64,000 nt of DNA from Anoplopoma fimbria (lineage: Eukaryota > Chordata > Actinopteri > Perciformes > Anoplopomatidae). Location of the stretch: the NCBI RefSeq assembly GCF_027596085.1, contig NC_072467.1:14005976-14069975 (forward strand), written 5' to 3'. Of this stretch, positions 1 to 12,234 are shown piece after piece (position 1 is the stretch's first letter; each line of letters begins with the position of its first letter). The position numbers and the translations under genes were made by a program. The notes beneath the pieces are model-generated. The model did no database searches. It was not told where the DNA came from and saw only the letters and a program-made list of their open reading frames with translations.

Positions 1-399
1 CCCGGAAGTACAGCAGTTTTTCTATCGTGATGGCCTAATGATTTTGGCTGACCCCCCACGGCTTTCCTCTAGGACCCTGTGTTTTTTCATATTTGCTGTG
101 GATATTGGTTATGCCGACAGGACGTTTTTGCGCAGTATCACATCTAGTGCGCCAAAAATCAATCAAAATGTCCACTGTTATGCAAGAAAAAAAAAAAGAA
201 AATTGGGAACGCAATAGTGAAATTTGCCAGCTTATTTATTGTTGCAAATGCACAATTTCAAGGACAAACATAACATTTAGTTTGCTCCAATACATTTAGG
301 GTTTTAATCTGTAACTTGGCTGGTTTAGTTAGCTGTTAATTATAGTTGTTTGTTGAGCCTTGTCTGTCTAAACTGTTTTCACTTCATCATTTTATTGCA

Positions 400-650
400 T
401 TAGACACTTGTGTGAAATGGTCATAATTATTGCATGAATTCTTGAGTTTGTCCAAGAACATTTTTTGTCAGGTCACAGTGACCTTGAACTTTGAGCAGTT
501 CATCCTTGAGTCCAAGTGGACTCCTGTGCCAGATGTAATGGAATTTCCTCAAGGCAATCCTGAGATATCTTTTTTACAAGAACGGTATGGACTTCAGGTC
601 ACAGTGATCTTTGACCACCGAATACAAAATCCGTTTATCCCGAAACCAAA
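400..650 (+). repeat. Dispersed teleost repeat, family F copy 1
   Basis: Contains the words ggtcacagtgaccttgaact, cagttcatccttgagtccaa and gagatatc in the order seen in a repeat common in fish genomes. It has an apparently open frame (430-654) but the peptide is only the translated repeat. Related, more diverged copies lie in the opposite orientation near 38090-38370 and 46210-46545. Confidence 0.65.
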
Positions 651-2349
651 GTGATTCTCGATATATTACAACAATTGAACGTACGTGGGGTCACAGTGAA
701 TTAAATCAAATAATTTCATCCGGACACTTATGCTAACGCTAATTTTAAGAAATTCCCTTAAGGAATTTTAATTTTGCGTTCCCAAGGAAGGACAAGACAG
801 CTGGAAAAACATAATGCAAAATAATAAAACCCTTGAAACATAAAATGTTTGTAGACAGTATCTTAAAGGCCACTTGTGAAGCTGCAGACTTCTAGTGTGA
901 TGGGATTTGGGCACTACGGAACCCTTGGTCACTGTCTGGTTTATTAAGGACAGATATGTGAAATGGGCACTATCTCCATGCACAAACTGCATGGCAGTAT
1001 TACAGTTTACAGGGATACATCAACATTACATCCACATATTCTTGGTCTCAACACATCATCATTTCTGCTGAACTTGTGCAAAGACTCCAGCTCCTACTTG
1101 CGCCACTGTCCACCTCCTCTTAGCTTGTATATCTACTTCCCATCCGTCTCTGTCAAAACTGATGGTATTTTGGCTGAAATAGCCCAGCATCCTCCAGTAT
1201 ACCCAGCGGAGCATGCCAAGAGCACCGGGAGTACTGGCCTTTCTCCGCCTGGCTCCATCCCAGGCATACCAGCCCCTGATCAGCCACTGGTGAACATGAA
1301 ACTCCCTGGTGGTGTGAGGGAATCGGATGCTCTGACACAAATTTATAGCCCTCAGGGTCTTCTGTATCATTTTCATGCAGAAGCCAGCTGTTAATTGTCG
1401 TAACACAATTAGAAGACTCTGGGATTCCGGATTTCAAAGCCGCCTGGTACTTCGGATAATTTGTCAGAATTGGCAGCTGTGAACTCCTGTGATGTAAGTG
1501 GAGCAACGAGGCAGGAGATATGCTATTTCCCCGAAGAGTGAGAGGCAGTTAGACATGTCTGTCACAGTGATTTATCCAATTATAGCTACGATATGGCGAC
1601 CGTTAGATATGCCGGTTGGCTGCAGTGCACACTTTTAAAGCAGTAAAAGTCAGTCAGTCAGCTGTACAACTAAATCTGTCCATCTTTTCTTAACTGTCAA
1701 CAGCACTTAATCCCCCAGTCCCTTCTGTTAGACTGCTAGGCACCGCAGAACTTCTTACCATCCTCTTTTAAACTGTTACAGGTTTGAGCCACCCTAGATT
1801 ACCAAGGAGGTTTTTTACTTTGACAGATTTTGATTCATGAGTAGTTTGCTAAAATATTTAATTTCACTTGTACTGACTCATGATATACTACCCTTAGACT
1901 TTTTTTATACTTTTGATATACCTGCTGGTTCCCCAGTAACCTTTTCATTTATTGTTATTATATATATTTTTTTATTTCCTTATTATTTGCATCACAGGGC
2001 AAAATGTAGCAGAATTTTCTAATCACAGAGTAAATCACATCTTCAACAGTTCAGGTGTGGTCAATAAATATTCTTCCCCATAATAAATTCTGTTTACCCA
2101 TTGACCACGGTGAGAAGAGTTTGTCTAGGCCTCTGCAGCTGTCGTGACCTTCCTGAAGTGAAGCAGGGCCGCCAGGCAAGATGTAACGCTGTGTCCAAAC
2201 ATAACATAACTGCATTCAGCAGTAAATCATTTCAGTTATGGAATGGAATGGGAACAGAATTAAGCCGATTGTTTTATTTACAACCACTTACATCAAGCAG
2301 GCTAAGAAATTGTGTCTGACACTCTGTTTCATTACCTTGGACTGCGCCA

Positions 2350-2352
<3 letters not shown>

Positions 2353-2423
<71 letters not shown>

Positions 2424-2426
2424 CAC
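2353..2426. repeat. (CA)n microsatellite
   Basis: About 37 CA units with a single interruption (gcac) near 2417. Confidence 0.97.
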
Positions 2427-2833
2427 GGACACTCCCTACAAACTAAAAGAACTGCCCATTATTCTGAAACAACAATGCGATAGTCAAGTGTATCTAGGCT
2501 AAATAGTTTCGACTATATTTCTATAGATAAATTAAGCTTAAACAGAATGAAGAAGAAAAGCTAAACATGTTTCGACGATAGGCATGATTTAACCAATCAG
2601 ATCCAACTATGTAAATTCTTAGTGGGTGACATCCCTAGTATTTTGTTGAGGATAGTACCGTATGTCGCTCACCTTCTATGCATTAATTTGATTAACAAGT
2701 TCACTTAAAATCTGAACACAATGCAAAACCAGGTCTGAAGTACAAACAACACTGCTGTACGACTGCATGTGCAAGTTCATTTTTAGACATATGCAGGGGT
2801 TAAATTGGGCTGGTGCTGTCCTGGGCTGTGTGA

Positions 2834-2834
<1 letters not shown>

Positions 2835-2930
<96 letters not shown>
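2835..2930. repeat. (TG)n microsatellite
   Basis: About 48 uninterrupted TG units, 400 bases from the complementary (CA)n array at 2353. The two could pair in a transcript (inference). Confidence 0.97.
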
Positions 2931-2932
<2 letters not shown>

Positions 2933-3199
2933 AGGGTGACTCACAGTGGGAAGAGCAGAGGAGAAATGGCAGAGCTTACAGGTCCAGGTATAAAAAATAA
3001 ATAAAAACAAGAAGCAAGGGTAAGAAGTCATATTATGAAATACATAACATTATTACATGGCTCCAAAACAAACTAAAGCTGTAAACAACTCATTTTTTTG
3101 TATATATGAAAACTTTCTTAAAGTCACAGAGGAGAGAGAGAGGCAGAAAAACAGCAGCAGCAGATGGAGGAGAGGTAAAACATGCAAACATTACACTGC

Positions 3200-3690
3200 A
3201 TGAACTGTATCGGCAAATTCGGCAATTTCGCCATCGCCTTGTTGGATTACGGCAGTCGCCATGTTGTTGGTTTTTTGCAACCACTGAACAGAAGTTACCA
3301 TTTTTGGAATGCGGAGGAGTGACGTAGAGACGGCGTATACGGCTCTGGTAGCGGCAGTGACATGTCATCCCAGTAAGCCAGCCCTTAAGCATACCCTGCT
3401 TTATGGTCTACTACTTTACTAAATGAACATCATGCTGTATTGAAGAAGACTTGAAACTAGAGATTGAGACCATAAACTCATGTTTACAATGTTTACTGAG
3501 GTAATAAATCAAGTGAGAAGTAGAGTCATTTTCTCATGGACTTCTATACAATCTGACTTCGTTTTACAACCAGAGGAGTCACTCCCTGCTGGTCAGTCAA
3601 GAGAATGCAGGACACTTCAGCATTGGCTTCACTCGGCTGATCTGGAGGTTGCTGCCTGGTGTGAGCCAAGGAAAACCTGCTTAACAGTTC
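3200..3690 (+). repeat. MITE-like interspersed repeat, family A copy 1
   Basis: Shares the word run aagacttgaaactagagatt ... gaccataaactcatgtttac, then the tract ending in actccctgctggtcagt, with 33605-34020 (same strand) and 19525-19790 (opposite strand). No coding capacity; a non-autonomous element is inferred. The upstream part includes cgccatcgccttgttggatt, related to the start of the copies at 33700 and 43250. Confidence 0.72.
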
Positions 3691-3989
3691 AATACTGTGT
3701 CCCTTACTAAGAATTAACATAGTCGAATCTGATATGTACTTACTTGCTTAAAGTTGACTGATTGTAAAATCATGTTGTTTTTTACTTATTGTTGTCTCTT
3801 TGTTTAAGCTTTTTGAAACTATACCCAATAAAATAAGTTTGTGTTTTTTTCTGTAATGGCTGGTTTTAGAGAATTGTTCTCAAACTCAAACATTATCTAG
3901 GGCTCTGCTGGTTCTACGTTCTTATGAGAGTGCTCTGAATAATACATTTATTAGACTTTGAAACAGTAGCCTTATGTTGTTGTAATTTA

Positions 3990-4260
3990 GCCTCTCTGAG
4001 ACTATCGCCAAGAGGCAGGAACGCTAGACACAGATGTACTGAGACGAACTGGCAAAGAACAAAAGGAGCTGGGCTGGTTTATGTGGTGAATGACTGATTT
4101 GGAAAGTAGGGACAGGTGAACAGGAGCTGAGGTGACTGCAGAACTAATACAAGACATGTGAAACTAATCAGGGCAGGGCAGAAAATCTTTGGCGGGAAAA
4201 CACATAAAGGCAGGAAGTAAAGTTATTTGAAAAGAGAGGACAGACAAGTAAAAAAATAAA
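3990..4260 (-). repeat. Possible LTR-derived fragment
   Basis: Purine-rich text (ggcaaagaacaaaaggagct, caggtgaacaggagctgagg, aactaatcagggcagggcag) looks like the minus strand of fish gypsy-type LTRs, similar in style to 26489-27013. No termini or target duplication were found, so this is a weak call. Confidence 0.3.
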
Positions 4261-4931
4261 AATGGAAACACTTAACATGGATATATGAATAAATCAAAAT
4301 AAAGAAAATCTAACCTCAGGAGCAGGGAGGATTATAATAATGCAAGGATAAAATTAATTATTGTTCTTCCCATCTTTTCCATTCAAGGAACCAATAGATT
4401 GCATTTCGTGACTATTTCATTAAGTGCCGAGAGACTGCTATTATCAATCTGTATAACCCATTTGGAAGAACAACAATCTTTCATTTATTCAATCAAATCT
4501 CAGCAACTAAATATAATTAAGTATTGTGGTTATCTTTATGTGAATGAGGTCAAAAGAACAACATAGCAAAGAGTATTTATTTTGGGAGTCATAATTCCGG
4601 TAGTGGTTGCAGTCTAACCCTAAATATCAATTATATTGTTTGAATGGAAGTGATTTGAATATTCCCGAGATTTGGAGGACTATTAATTGCTATTGATCCC
4701 TTCCATAGCTGTAAAGTGCACACAAATGATAACAGTAACACAGTTGTGCACTGGGGCTTTTGAAGATGTGTAGTATTTCCCATCCTCAGTAGACATAGCC
4801 CTTGAGGCCCAGAGGTCGTGGCCTCTTGTCACACTTTGGACGCCCTGTTAGTCACACCCTGGCTTACTTGCGAAGAGCTACGCTACACTGGACTGTGTCA
4901 CATTCTTCATCTCGATATTCACACACACATA

Positions 4932-6512
4932 CAGTTGCAATCAGAAATATTCAACCCCCTCACCTCAAAAGACATTATAGTGATGTGGATGAAAGATAAT
5001 GACAATAAATGACAAAAAACCTCATTAAACAACAAAAAATATTCATTGATACATATTTGAGTTATTTTGACAACAGAAGTTGACTTAACTTTGAAGTTCA
5101 AATGAAAAATGTAACTCTTTTAACACATGTGCATGTGCAGTATTATTCAACCCCCAGCTTCAGTACTTTGTGGCGAATCCTTTAGCTTTTATAACTTCTA
5201 ACAAATGTTTTTGGTAAGTGCTGACAAGCTTCTTACACCTCTCGATCGGAATCTTTGCCCATTCTTCATGTGCAAAAGCCTCTAGCTTAGTGATGTTTGA
5301 TGGCTTCTGTGCTGCAACTGCCTTCTTTAAATCCCACCAAAGATTTTCAATCGGATTTAAATCTGGTGACTGAAAAGGCCACTCCAGGACGTTCCAGGAT
5401 ATTTTTCTCAACCTAGCTTTGGTTGACATGGAGGTGTGCTTGGGATTATTGTCTTGCTGGAGAGTCCAATGATCACCAAGGTTTAATTTGCCAACAGAAG
5501 GCATCACATTCCTCTTTAAAATGGCCTGGTATTTCTGGGAATCCATGATGTCAGGTACATGATCAAGATTGCCAGTTCCTACCGCAGAAAAACAGCCCCA
5601 CATCATCAATGACACACCTTCATGCTTGACCGTGGGGATGGTATTCTTCTGGTCATAAGCCTGGCCTTTCGCACGCCAGACATACCGCTGGTCCATATGT
5701 CCAAACAGTTCCAGTTTGGTTTCATCAGTCCATAGAACTGTCTTCCAAAACTCTGTAGTCTTATCCAAATTCCTCCTGGCATATTCTAGTCGACTTTTGA
5801 TGTTCCTTGTGGTCAAGAGTGGAGTGCGTCTTGGAGTCCGGCCATGAAGTACTTGTTTATTCAGTGCACGTCTTATAGTTGCCACTGAAGCACTTGTACC
5901 AGCCTTCATCAGGTCATCCTGTAGGTGTCTTGCAGTCACACAGGGGTTTCTCTTAGATGTTCTGACTAAATTGCTAAGGGCCCTTGATGAAATGTTGGGC
6001 TTTCTTCCATGGCCAGGCAGGTTTGCTCCCAATGGTGTCTCTTGGAATATTACATTTTTGGGAAATCTTCTTATACCCAAGGCCCTTCAGGTGTGATGAA
6101 ATAATCTCCTCTCTCAGCTTTTGTGGAAGCTCCTTTGTCTTTCCCATGTTTGCAACTCACCTTGAATACCTTCATGGGTGGGGTTTATATATGCATCACA
6201 GCTAAAGCAAATGAAGGATCATTATAGAGTTCCTAAAGGCTTAATTATGTTTCAACTCCACTTTAGGCCATAAAAACTGTCAGACAGCTTTAAAAACAAC
6301 AATATTATATAGGGGTTGAATAATTGTGACATGGCTATCTTAACAAAATATACTGTTACACACAAATACTACATCATGCATTTTTTGTGTTGATTTTATG
6401 TATCACTCAACTCATGAAGAAGTCATCTGAAGCAGAATCTTGCTCTTTGAAAAAACTTTAATTGATAAATCCTTAAAATCTTTGGGGGGTTGAATATTTC
6501 TGATTGCAACTG
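4932..6512 (-). mobile_element. Tc1-like DNA transposon, nearly full length
   Basis: Perfect 28-bp terminal inverted repeats (4932-4959 and 6485-6512, outer end CAGTTGCAATCAGAAAT) are flanked by TA on both sides, the Tc1/mariner target duplication. A second inner repeat of the motif ATTCAACCCC occurs at about 5143-5155 and, inverted, at about 6312-6322, giving an IR/DR layout like that of several fish Tc1 families. It carries a transposase gene on the minus strand that is broken near its start. Confidence 0.95.
5160..6147 (-). pseudogene. Tc1-like transposase, defective N-terminus
   Basis: The minus-strand frame 6080-5160 encodes about 300 residues of a Tc1 transposase, which cuts and pastes the element at TA sites. 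The catalytic triad is DD34E: WTDETKLELFG, QQDNNPKHTS and [11 protein letters not shown], with 34 residues between the second Asp and the Glu. The natural start is probably ATG at 6147 (MGKTKELPQKLREEIISSHL), but that frame is one base out of register with the main frame. About a dozen residues expected before ANLPGHGRKPN appear missing near 6025. The usual GGGS before LMMWG reads EGVS. The protein is therefore probably inactive despite the long open frame. Confidence 0.9.
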
Positions 6513-8022
6513 TACATGCAAACACCAACACACAAACACACATGCACAGGCCCTGAGTCTTAATTAAGAATCACTTAATGGTGGATCACCAGGGAGACGC
6601 AAGATGAATCAATCTGCTGTCAGACGGCCTCGATCTATACGCCTATGATCAACACCAATACAGATTCTGTATTTCCCAAAGCACCACCACACAGAGAGCA
6701 TGTAAGGCCAACACTCTGGGCCATGTTAAGACATTTTGTGGTCACTTAGGAAATGTGTGTAGGGGGGGAGAAAGGAAGAAACGAATAAGGGGGAGGGAAG
6801 AAGACAGGGTGGAGGATGAGAGGAAGATGGAAAAAGAAAGGAAATGGTAAAGGGAGAAGATGGGATGAAGGAAGGAAAAATTGAAGTAAGTGAAGGAATG
6901 TGGGACAAAAGAGGGGATGATCCAAAGTGCTTCCAAATTTTTAACTGAACCCTGACCAACATTTAGTTCTTTCACTTCAGCTTATCTGTCTACCGACCCT
7001 TACACTGAATGACCAAAAGAAATAAATGTGTCCAATTCATATCATGATCACACGTAATCTAATTTATCATTGATTGCCATGTGTGTATTCTCAATATGTT
7101 TCTGGTCATTTGAGCAGAAAAGAGCCGGAACACTTTCTTAGATATAATTTTAAAAGATAACATTACAGACAGAAACACATTTTCGCTGTGATCAACATGT
7201 GTGTTTTATCAATACCAGGAGTTATTTTGTACAAATGTGGAGCGGCTACAGTAGGATTTGACTTATGTTGCTTTCGACTGACGGGGTCGGAGGGTAACAC
7301 TCGGGTCACAAACTACACTATGAAACTGAATTGTTTCGATAATTCAGATTTTTATTGAATATGTATGACAATGTCCTTGTTAATGTGTAATTGTAAACAT
7401 ATTATTATCCTGTAGAACACTGTAACTGTAGAGGGCGCCAATAAACATCTCTTTCTTTCATCCAGAGAATGACAACTAACAGTGATACCTGACTTGCTTC
7501 TATACTGAAAAACTTTAGGATGTGTTTAGCTACTTAATCTTTCAAATGATCATGACTATTACTCATGAAACAATCAACCAGTCTTGTCATTCAAAAGAAA
7601 ATGACCGCTTGAGGACCGCTGGGTGTAATTTATTTTATATGAACCAGCTTTCCAGGTAAAAAATAGCGGTATGAAGTATCAACAATCACACCAAGTATTA
7701 TGCTTCTAAAATATGTTATATAAAGTTTGACACATAACACTTCATAACTTGGAGAATATATAGATTTTTCTGGAGTTTTTTCATAATGTGTCCGTTATAT
7801 TAAGTCCAAGAATGTACTGGGATTCTGCATATAACAACTCCAAAGGAGCTAGAACAAATACACAGATCAGACCCACTATATGATAAAAATCAATTTTGTG
7901 TGTTTTTTTGGTATAATCCCACTCATTTTGCACACTAGTGTATCATGTACAATTGGCATATTAAAGTGTGTGTTAAATTAAAATGTCTGAAAGACCAAAT
8001 GTCCCCTCTGTTTATTTCCCAG

Positions 8023-8060
8023 GGCAGCCATCGATGCCTTTGCTGCTCTGCTGTGCACAA
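8023..8060 (+). CDS. agbl1: agbl1 exon a (38-nt microexon)
   Basis: Exon flanked by a pyrimidine-rich acceptor (tttatttcccag) and a strong donor (gtaagt). It reads (R)AAIDAFAALLCT(K): the first base completes an Arg codon begun in an upstream exon, and the last base is the first of a Lys codon finished by AG at 20142-20143. The mammalian AGBL1 armadillo-like region has RAATEVLAALLKSK at this point, followed by NRGYV, so length and phase both fit. It is far too short to show up as an open reading frame; identification rests on splice sites, phase and homology. The preceding exon was not located. Confidence 0.82.
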
Positions 8061-8639
8061 GTAAGTTTTTCCCTTCATCATTCACCAGCTGATGGTTTCC
8101 ATTATACTGGGTGTATATCATCATCGTCATCACTATACAACACTACCCAAACCCTTTTTCTAGGGACACACTGGGAATGTGTTTCTGGGGCCAATTTCTT
8201 GTTTAAAGATGTTTTTCTCTTATTCAATGGCTGCTCATGCTATAGCGTGACATCTCACTGAGATACAATTTACTGTGCAGCTAAATGGGGCTTGAATATG
8301 AGAAGCATTTTTCTTCTCTGTACAACTCAACAAGTAAGGAGGTATATTGTCTTTGTAATAGCCAACATAAACTGCCGGGTCTACTGGAGGAAATAACAAA
8401 TAAAAAAGCTGTATTACGACCGTTTTGGAGCAACAAGTATTTCAGTTTAACGACTCAAATGTGTCGTGGTTGCTCGCTGTAACTTTCATAACTGGTTGGC
8501 ATAGATAGCAATCACAGATGGGTGTTTCTACGTGTTCTGTTCCTGTTTTCAACAGCTGCCATCTCTTCAGAGTGTGAGCTTCACAGCTTCCCGTCACCCG
8601 GACCTTGCCGCTCAATTAAAACTACACAGTGTCCCCGTT

Positions 8640-8800
8640 TATTAAATTTAGCTCTGATGTTATAATTATTGTGTTAGTAGTTTTGAAGTTTGACGATTTC
8701 GCCTCGCAATCTTGGATTACAGGTGCGCCGTGTTCTTGTTTTTTGCAGCCAATGAACTGAAGCAAAACTGGGGGAATTACACAGAAATAAGTGTCAGAGA
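8640..8800 (+). repeat. Diverged family A-like repeat
   Basis: The order gatttcgcc ... atcttggattaca ... tttttgcagcc ... tgaactgaagc parallels 33700-33780 (cgatttcgacttggccatct, tggattacaac, cgcagcc, tgaacagaa). Divergence is high. Confidence 0.45.
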
Positions 8801-9181
8801 GTTTTGGCATTATTCAGAGGGATTTAGGGACTGAGGTCTGATGTGTAAAATGCATTCTTCAAGTAGTTTAGCACGATTGATGTAGAATACAGGTTTTGAG
8901 AGCAAAATCTCTCCCACTGCAATAACACCTCATCAGAGCTGAGACGCCTTCATTTGTCTGTCTGTGCCGTGTGAGACATAATCCTCCACAGCAGGAGACA
9001 ACCGTGGGAGGAAGAGACACTTTCTAAATGCCGCGGCAAATGGTTTTGTTTGTTTTCATTCGCACACATTTGAACAATCGTCAAAAGACAGAATCGAGGA
9101 TCAGACTGACCCAAAATCTCCAGACAATCACTGTCACAGGGCTGTTTGATCTCCGTCCTGTTAAAACTGACAAAAAGTAAT

Positions 9182-9330
9182 GTTCTCCTCTCCTCTCCTC
9201 TCCTCTCCTCTCCCTTTTCCCTCCTCTCCCTCCATCCCTATTGTATCCTCTTTCACTCTCTCCTCTTCTCCCTTCTGTCTTTTCATTATTCCCTCTCTCC
9301 TCTCCTTGGTTTCTGTCCGTTCTTTGGGTT
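9182..9330 (+). repeat. Pyrimidine-rich (CTCTC)n low-complexity tract
   Basis: Begins with about six CTCTC units and continues as TC-rich sequence to about 9330. Open frames on both strands across it are composition artefacts. Confidence 0.9.
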
Positions 9331-9449
9331 TTCTACTGTTTCTCATCATCTGTCTTCTGTGCATGATCTGCAGATCTGAATTCTCTTTAACTATTTTACT
9401 GAGTTGTGGTCGAGTGATCAGTGTTTTTTTCTGGTGGTATTTTGGAGGA

Positions 9450-10110
9450 ATGGCTTCCTCTGAGACGCCACCTCTGTCTATCCGGAAGGGAGTGAGGATA
9501 GTCCCGCCGGATAACAGTGTCACTGTGGAGGAGGTGTGGCTGGTTGTCAGTGAGCAGGTAGGATACGATAAACTCTGCTTTGCATCTGGAATAAATTCCA
9601 TGCGGAACCCTGGAGCTGTCCTTCAGAGTGAAGCACGGTGATGGTTCTTACATGGTGTATTCCAGCTCAGGACAGCTCACATGTTTTGAGTGTGGAGATG
9701 TGGTACACAAACGTTTTGCATGTCCGCATAGATGCTCCTGCTGGCGCCGCGCCCTGTGACTGGCCCTGTGTGCGAACCTATGGCTGGCTGCCCTTCCACC
9801 GAGCCGCCCGGTGCCCAGTCCGTGGGTGCGGTTGCAGATCGCAGTATTGCGGGCGCGGTGGCTGGTGTTACTGGCTCACAGTAACTGTGAGAATAGGGAC
9901 AAGGTTGAGGTGTAGCAGAGCAAAGCTGAGGAGCAACAGGCTTCTGTTGCTGCAGAGAACAGCAGCTCTCAATCTGTAGACACTGAAGCACAACCCCAGC
10001 CAGCATAAAACGTGGAGGAAGCAGCTTCCACAAGTCTTAGTGTGAGCACAAATGAAGAACAGGGTGTTTCTAACCAAACCAAACGAGAGGCGCCCCCCTT
10101 GCTGGCAACT
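9450..10110 (+). pseudogene. LINE ORF1 (gag-like) N-terminal and zinc-knuckle part
   Basis: ATG at 9450 opens MASSETPPLSIRKGVRIVPP, then VTVEEVWLVVSEQVGYDKL, as in the ORF1 of fish Tx1/L1-like LINEs. The RNA-binding middle part is missing at about 9600. A different frame resumes FRVKHGDGSYMVYSSSGQL and the knuckle CFECGDVVHKRFACPHR, a CCHC-type motif (Cys-x2-Cys-x4-His-x4-Cys) that binds nucleic acid in ORF1 proteins. Frameshifted and internally deleted. Confidence 0.7.
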
Positions 10111-10114
10111 CTGC

Positions 10115-10600
10115 TACCTGTGCTTGAGGTCACTGTAGAAAGGAGAACAAGGGCCAAGTTAAAAACAATTGTGTATTTTGAAGGCCATCCATTACACTGT
10201 GTTTTTAATGGACTCAGAAGCTCATTCAGTGAGCGACTAAGGATGCCTCAGTGTTCTACTGAACGACTCAGAAGGTCTTTTGTTCCAGCAGCAGTCCAAT
10301 TTTTTAATGAAGGATTTTAAAAGGGACAGGTGAAGCTGGTAGACGGGGAGCTGTGACACTGTTTACACACTGTTTGTTAAACTCTTAAAGATGTGGTTCT
10401 TAGATTTAGCATCTCTCTGATGTTATTAATGTCTCAAATGGCATTTTATGGTGTTATTTATTCATTGTAATGTGTATTCTGTCTGTTGTGCACTTTGTAA
10501 ACAATGTCTATTGTTGTATGTATGAGTTGATCTGGTGGCAAATAAGTTTCCCCATCGGGGATTAATAAAGCTTTCTTATCTTATCTTATCTCATAGCAAG
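10115..10600 (+). mobile_element. Rex1-like LINE 3' end inserted in the Tx1-like LINE
   Basis: Encodes ERRTRAKLKTIV ... SERLRMPQCSTERLRRSFVP, AAVQFFNEGF then stop at 10318-10320, the C-terminal end typical of Rex1-type ORFs. It is followed by a 3' untranslated region ending cggggattaataaagctttc and a (TTATC)n tail (about 10575-10596). It is 5'-truncated, as expected from target-primed reverse transcription. ORF1 sequence of the host LINE continues after the tail. Confidence 0.72.
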
Positions 10601-10862
10601 GTGTCATGTGGAGAAGACATGGACTTTGACTCTGAGTCAGATACAGTATCTGTTAGCGAAACTCCCAGTAGAAACACTGAGCTCAACTCTTTAGAAGACA
10701 TAAACTCTTTTCTTGATTAAACATTCAAAAAGTCTGTCAAAGTGAGTGATTACTTCAGTGACACTACTAAATTCATAAAATCCGTTGACGTACTTAAAAA
10801 ACTGGTAGGTTTTGATCTCTTGGATGAAAGGAAGTGTTTCCGCCTAAATAAACCACATTATT
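10600..10862 (+). pseudogene. LINE ORF1 C-terminal remnant
   Basis: After the nested insert the frame reads MDFDSESDTVSVSETPSRNT, then ELNSLEDINSFLD and a stop at 10718-10720. The next bases encode a related continuation (FKKSVKVSDYFSDTTKFIKS, VDVLKKLVGFDLLDERK) in another frame. This is the acidic C-terminus seen in Tx1-like ORF1 proteins. Confidence 0.6.
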
Positions 10863-11004
10863 AGTCTGCGAAAAGCACAAAAAGATTCAATTGTTAAAGA
10901 CTAAGAAGTAAATGATCATGTATTTCACAGTGTTTACCTCTCTGTACCGTTATCTGCTTGTTACATCTTGTCTGTTTCTCTTTTCTGACTTCTCTTTGCA
11001 ATGC

Positions 11005-12150
11005 CTTAAAATAGGGTCCTTGAACATTAATGGTGGGAGAGATGGGAACAAAAGAGCTTTAATATCTGAAGTCTCTAAACAAAAAAAAAGGTTGTGTTGT
11101 TTCTGCGGGAGACACACACTGTTCCATCAGATGAGTTGGATTGGGGTTTATGACGGGATGGGTCGTGTGCCCTCAGCCGTGGTAGCTGTGCTGTTTAGGT
11201 CAACTGCAAATGCAACCGTCTTGTCCTCTACTGAGGTGGTGAAAGGTCGGCTGCTTATTATAAGGACAGAAATAGTCAGCTCTAGCTCTCTCTTTTGCTT
11301 TTTTAATATATACGCCCCAAACCAGGGAACAGAACGAGAAGGTTTCTTTACCATGAGCTAAGGAATTACCATCAAGATCAATTAGTTCTTGGTGGTGATT
11401 TTAACTGCAAGTTAGAAAAACTGTAGACAGGACAGGTGAAACACCCCATCCACAATCATCTCAGATCCTTAACAGTGTCATCACACACCTGGACCTGTTA
11501 GATGCATGGAGAATAAAACATCCACAATCCAGACAGTACAAATGGGTGAGGGTCAGCAACAGGGTGACTACAACCAGATTGGACAGGATCTACATTTCAC
11601 ACACTCTCAGCTCCAGATTACTCTACAGCAGTATAAGTCCTGTTGGCTTCACTGACCACCACCTCAGTGTTGATTTGACTGACTCCTAAATAACCCTCTG
11701 CTGCAAGACAGTGTTTAGTTCTCTGAAGCTGTGGTTGGAGGTTGGAAAAGCACAAGTTTTTGTTTTTTGCCAGCAGTACACCTCTCACTCCACTGCTAAG
11801 ATTAAGGCAGCAGTTCAGGAGCTGGAGGCCAACATCAGGGATATAGAGGGGCTACACAGGGACTCAGATCCTGCTGCTGGTCAACTGCTGCAGGAGAAGA
11901 GGTTGGAGCTGAGCTCCTTCCTGCAGGAGAGGGTGAAGAGAGCACTTGTCAAGTCTCGCTTCCTCCACCCAAAGGACATGGATCCCCAAAGCTTGTTCTT
12001 CTTTAACCTGGTGAGATCGGTGGCACAGAGGAAGCAGATGACCTGCCTTAGGCGTCTTGTAGGCAGGGTGACCACCAGTCTAGGCGAGATGAGGAACAAG
12101 CTGCCTGTTGACAAGCGGACAGCAGACCTCCAGTGGATAGGGACGGTTCA
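11005..12150 (+). pseudogene. LINE ORF2 endonuclease and linker remnant
   Basis: LKIGSLNINGGRDGNKRALI is the start of an apurinic-like endonuclease domain. LLIIRTEIVSSSSLFCFFNI and YAPNQGTERE follow, then, after a frameshift, VLGGDFNCKLE and the region encoding RLDRIYIS and GFTDHHLSVDL, which are endonuclease motifs (GDFN, SDH-like DHH). After that comes the helical linker QELEANIRDIEGLHRDSDPA and LQERVKRALVKSRF. Several stop codons interrupt it. It is part of the same Tx1/L1-like element as the ORF1 remnants upstream. Confidence 0.75.
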
Positions 12151-12234
12151 TAAGTGTACTTGGTACCAGAACACCCTAGGCCAAAGTTCTATGATCTACT
12201 TTGTAGTTGTGTCATCAGACCTGCAACCGTATGT

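Larger units (their letters stand above)
1..8022. other. agbl1 intron, upstream part
   Basis: No coding exon of the host gene was recognised here although earlier agbl1 exons must exist. Contents that can be named are a teleost repeat (about 400-650), two microsatellites, an interspersed-repeat copy (about 3200-3690), a possible LTR fragment (about 3990-4260) and a Tc1-like element (4932-6512). The stretch about 840-1560 has open frames on both strands but no recognisable family. The stretches 1560-2350 and 6515-8020 are AT-rich without identifiable features, apart from a purine-rich run at about 6760-6870. Confidence 0.6.

Noticed and set aside
9161..9641. Open frames of about 150 codons on both strands across the TC-rich tract
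   Set aside because: Composition artefact of a pyrimidine-rich repeat; only the part from 9450 on the + strand corresponds to a LINE ORF1.
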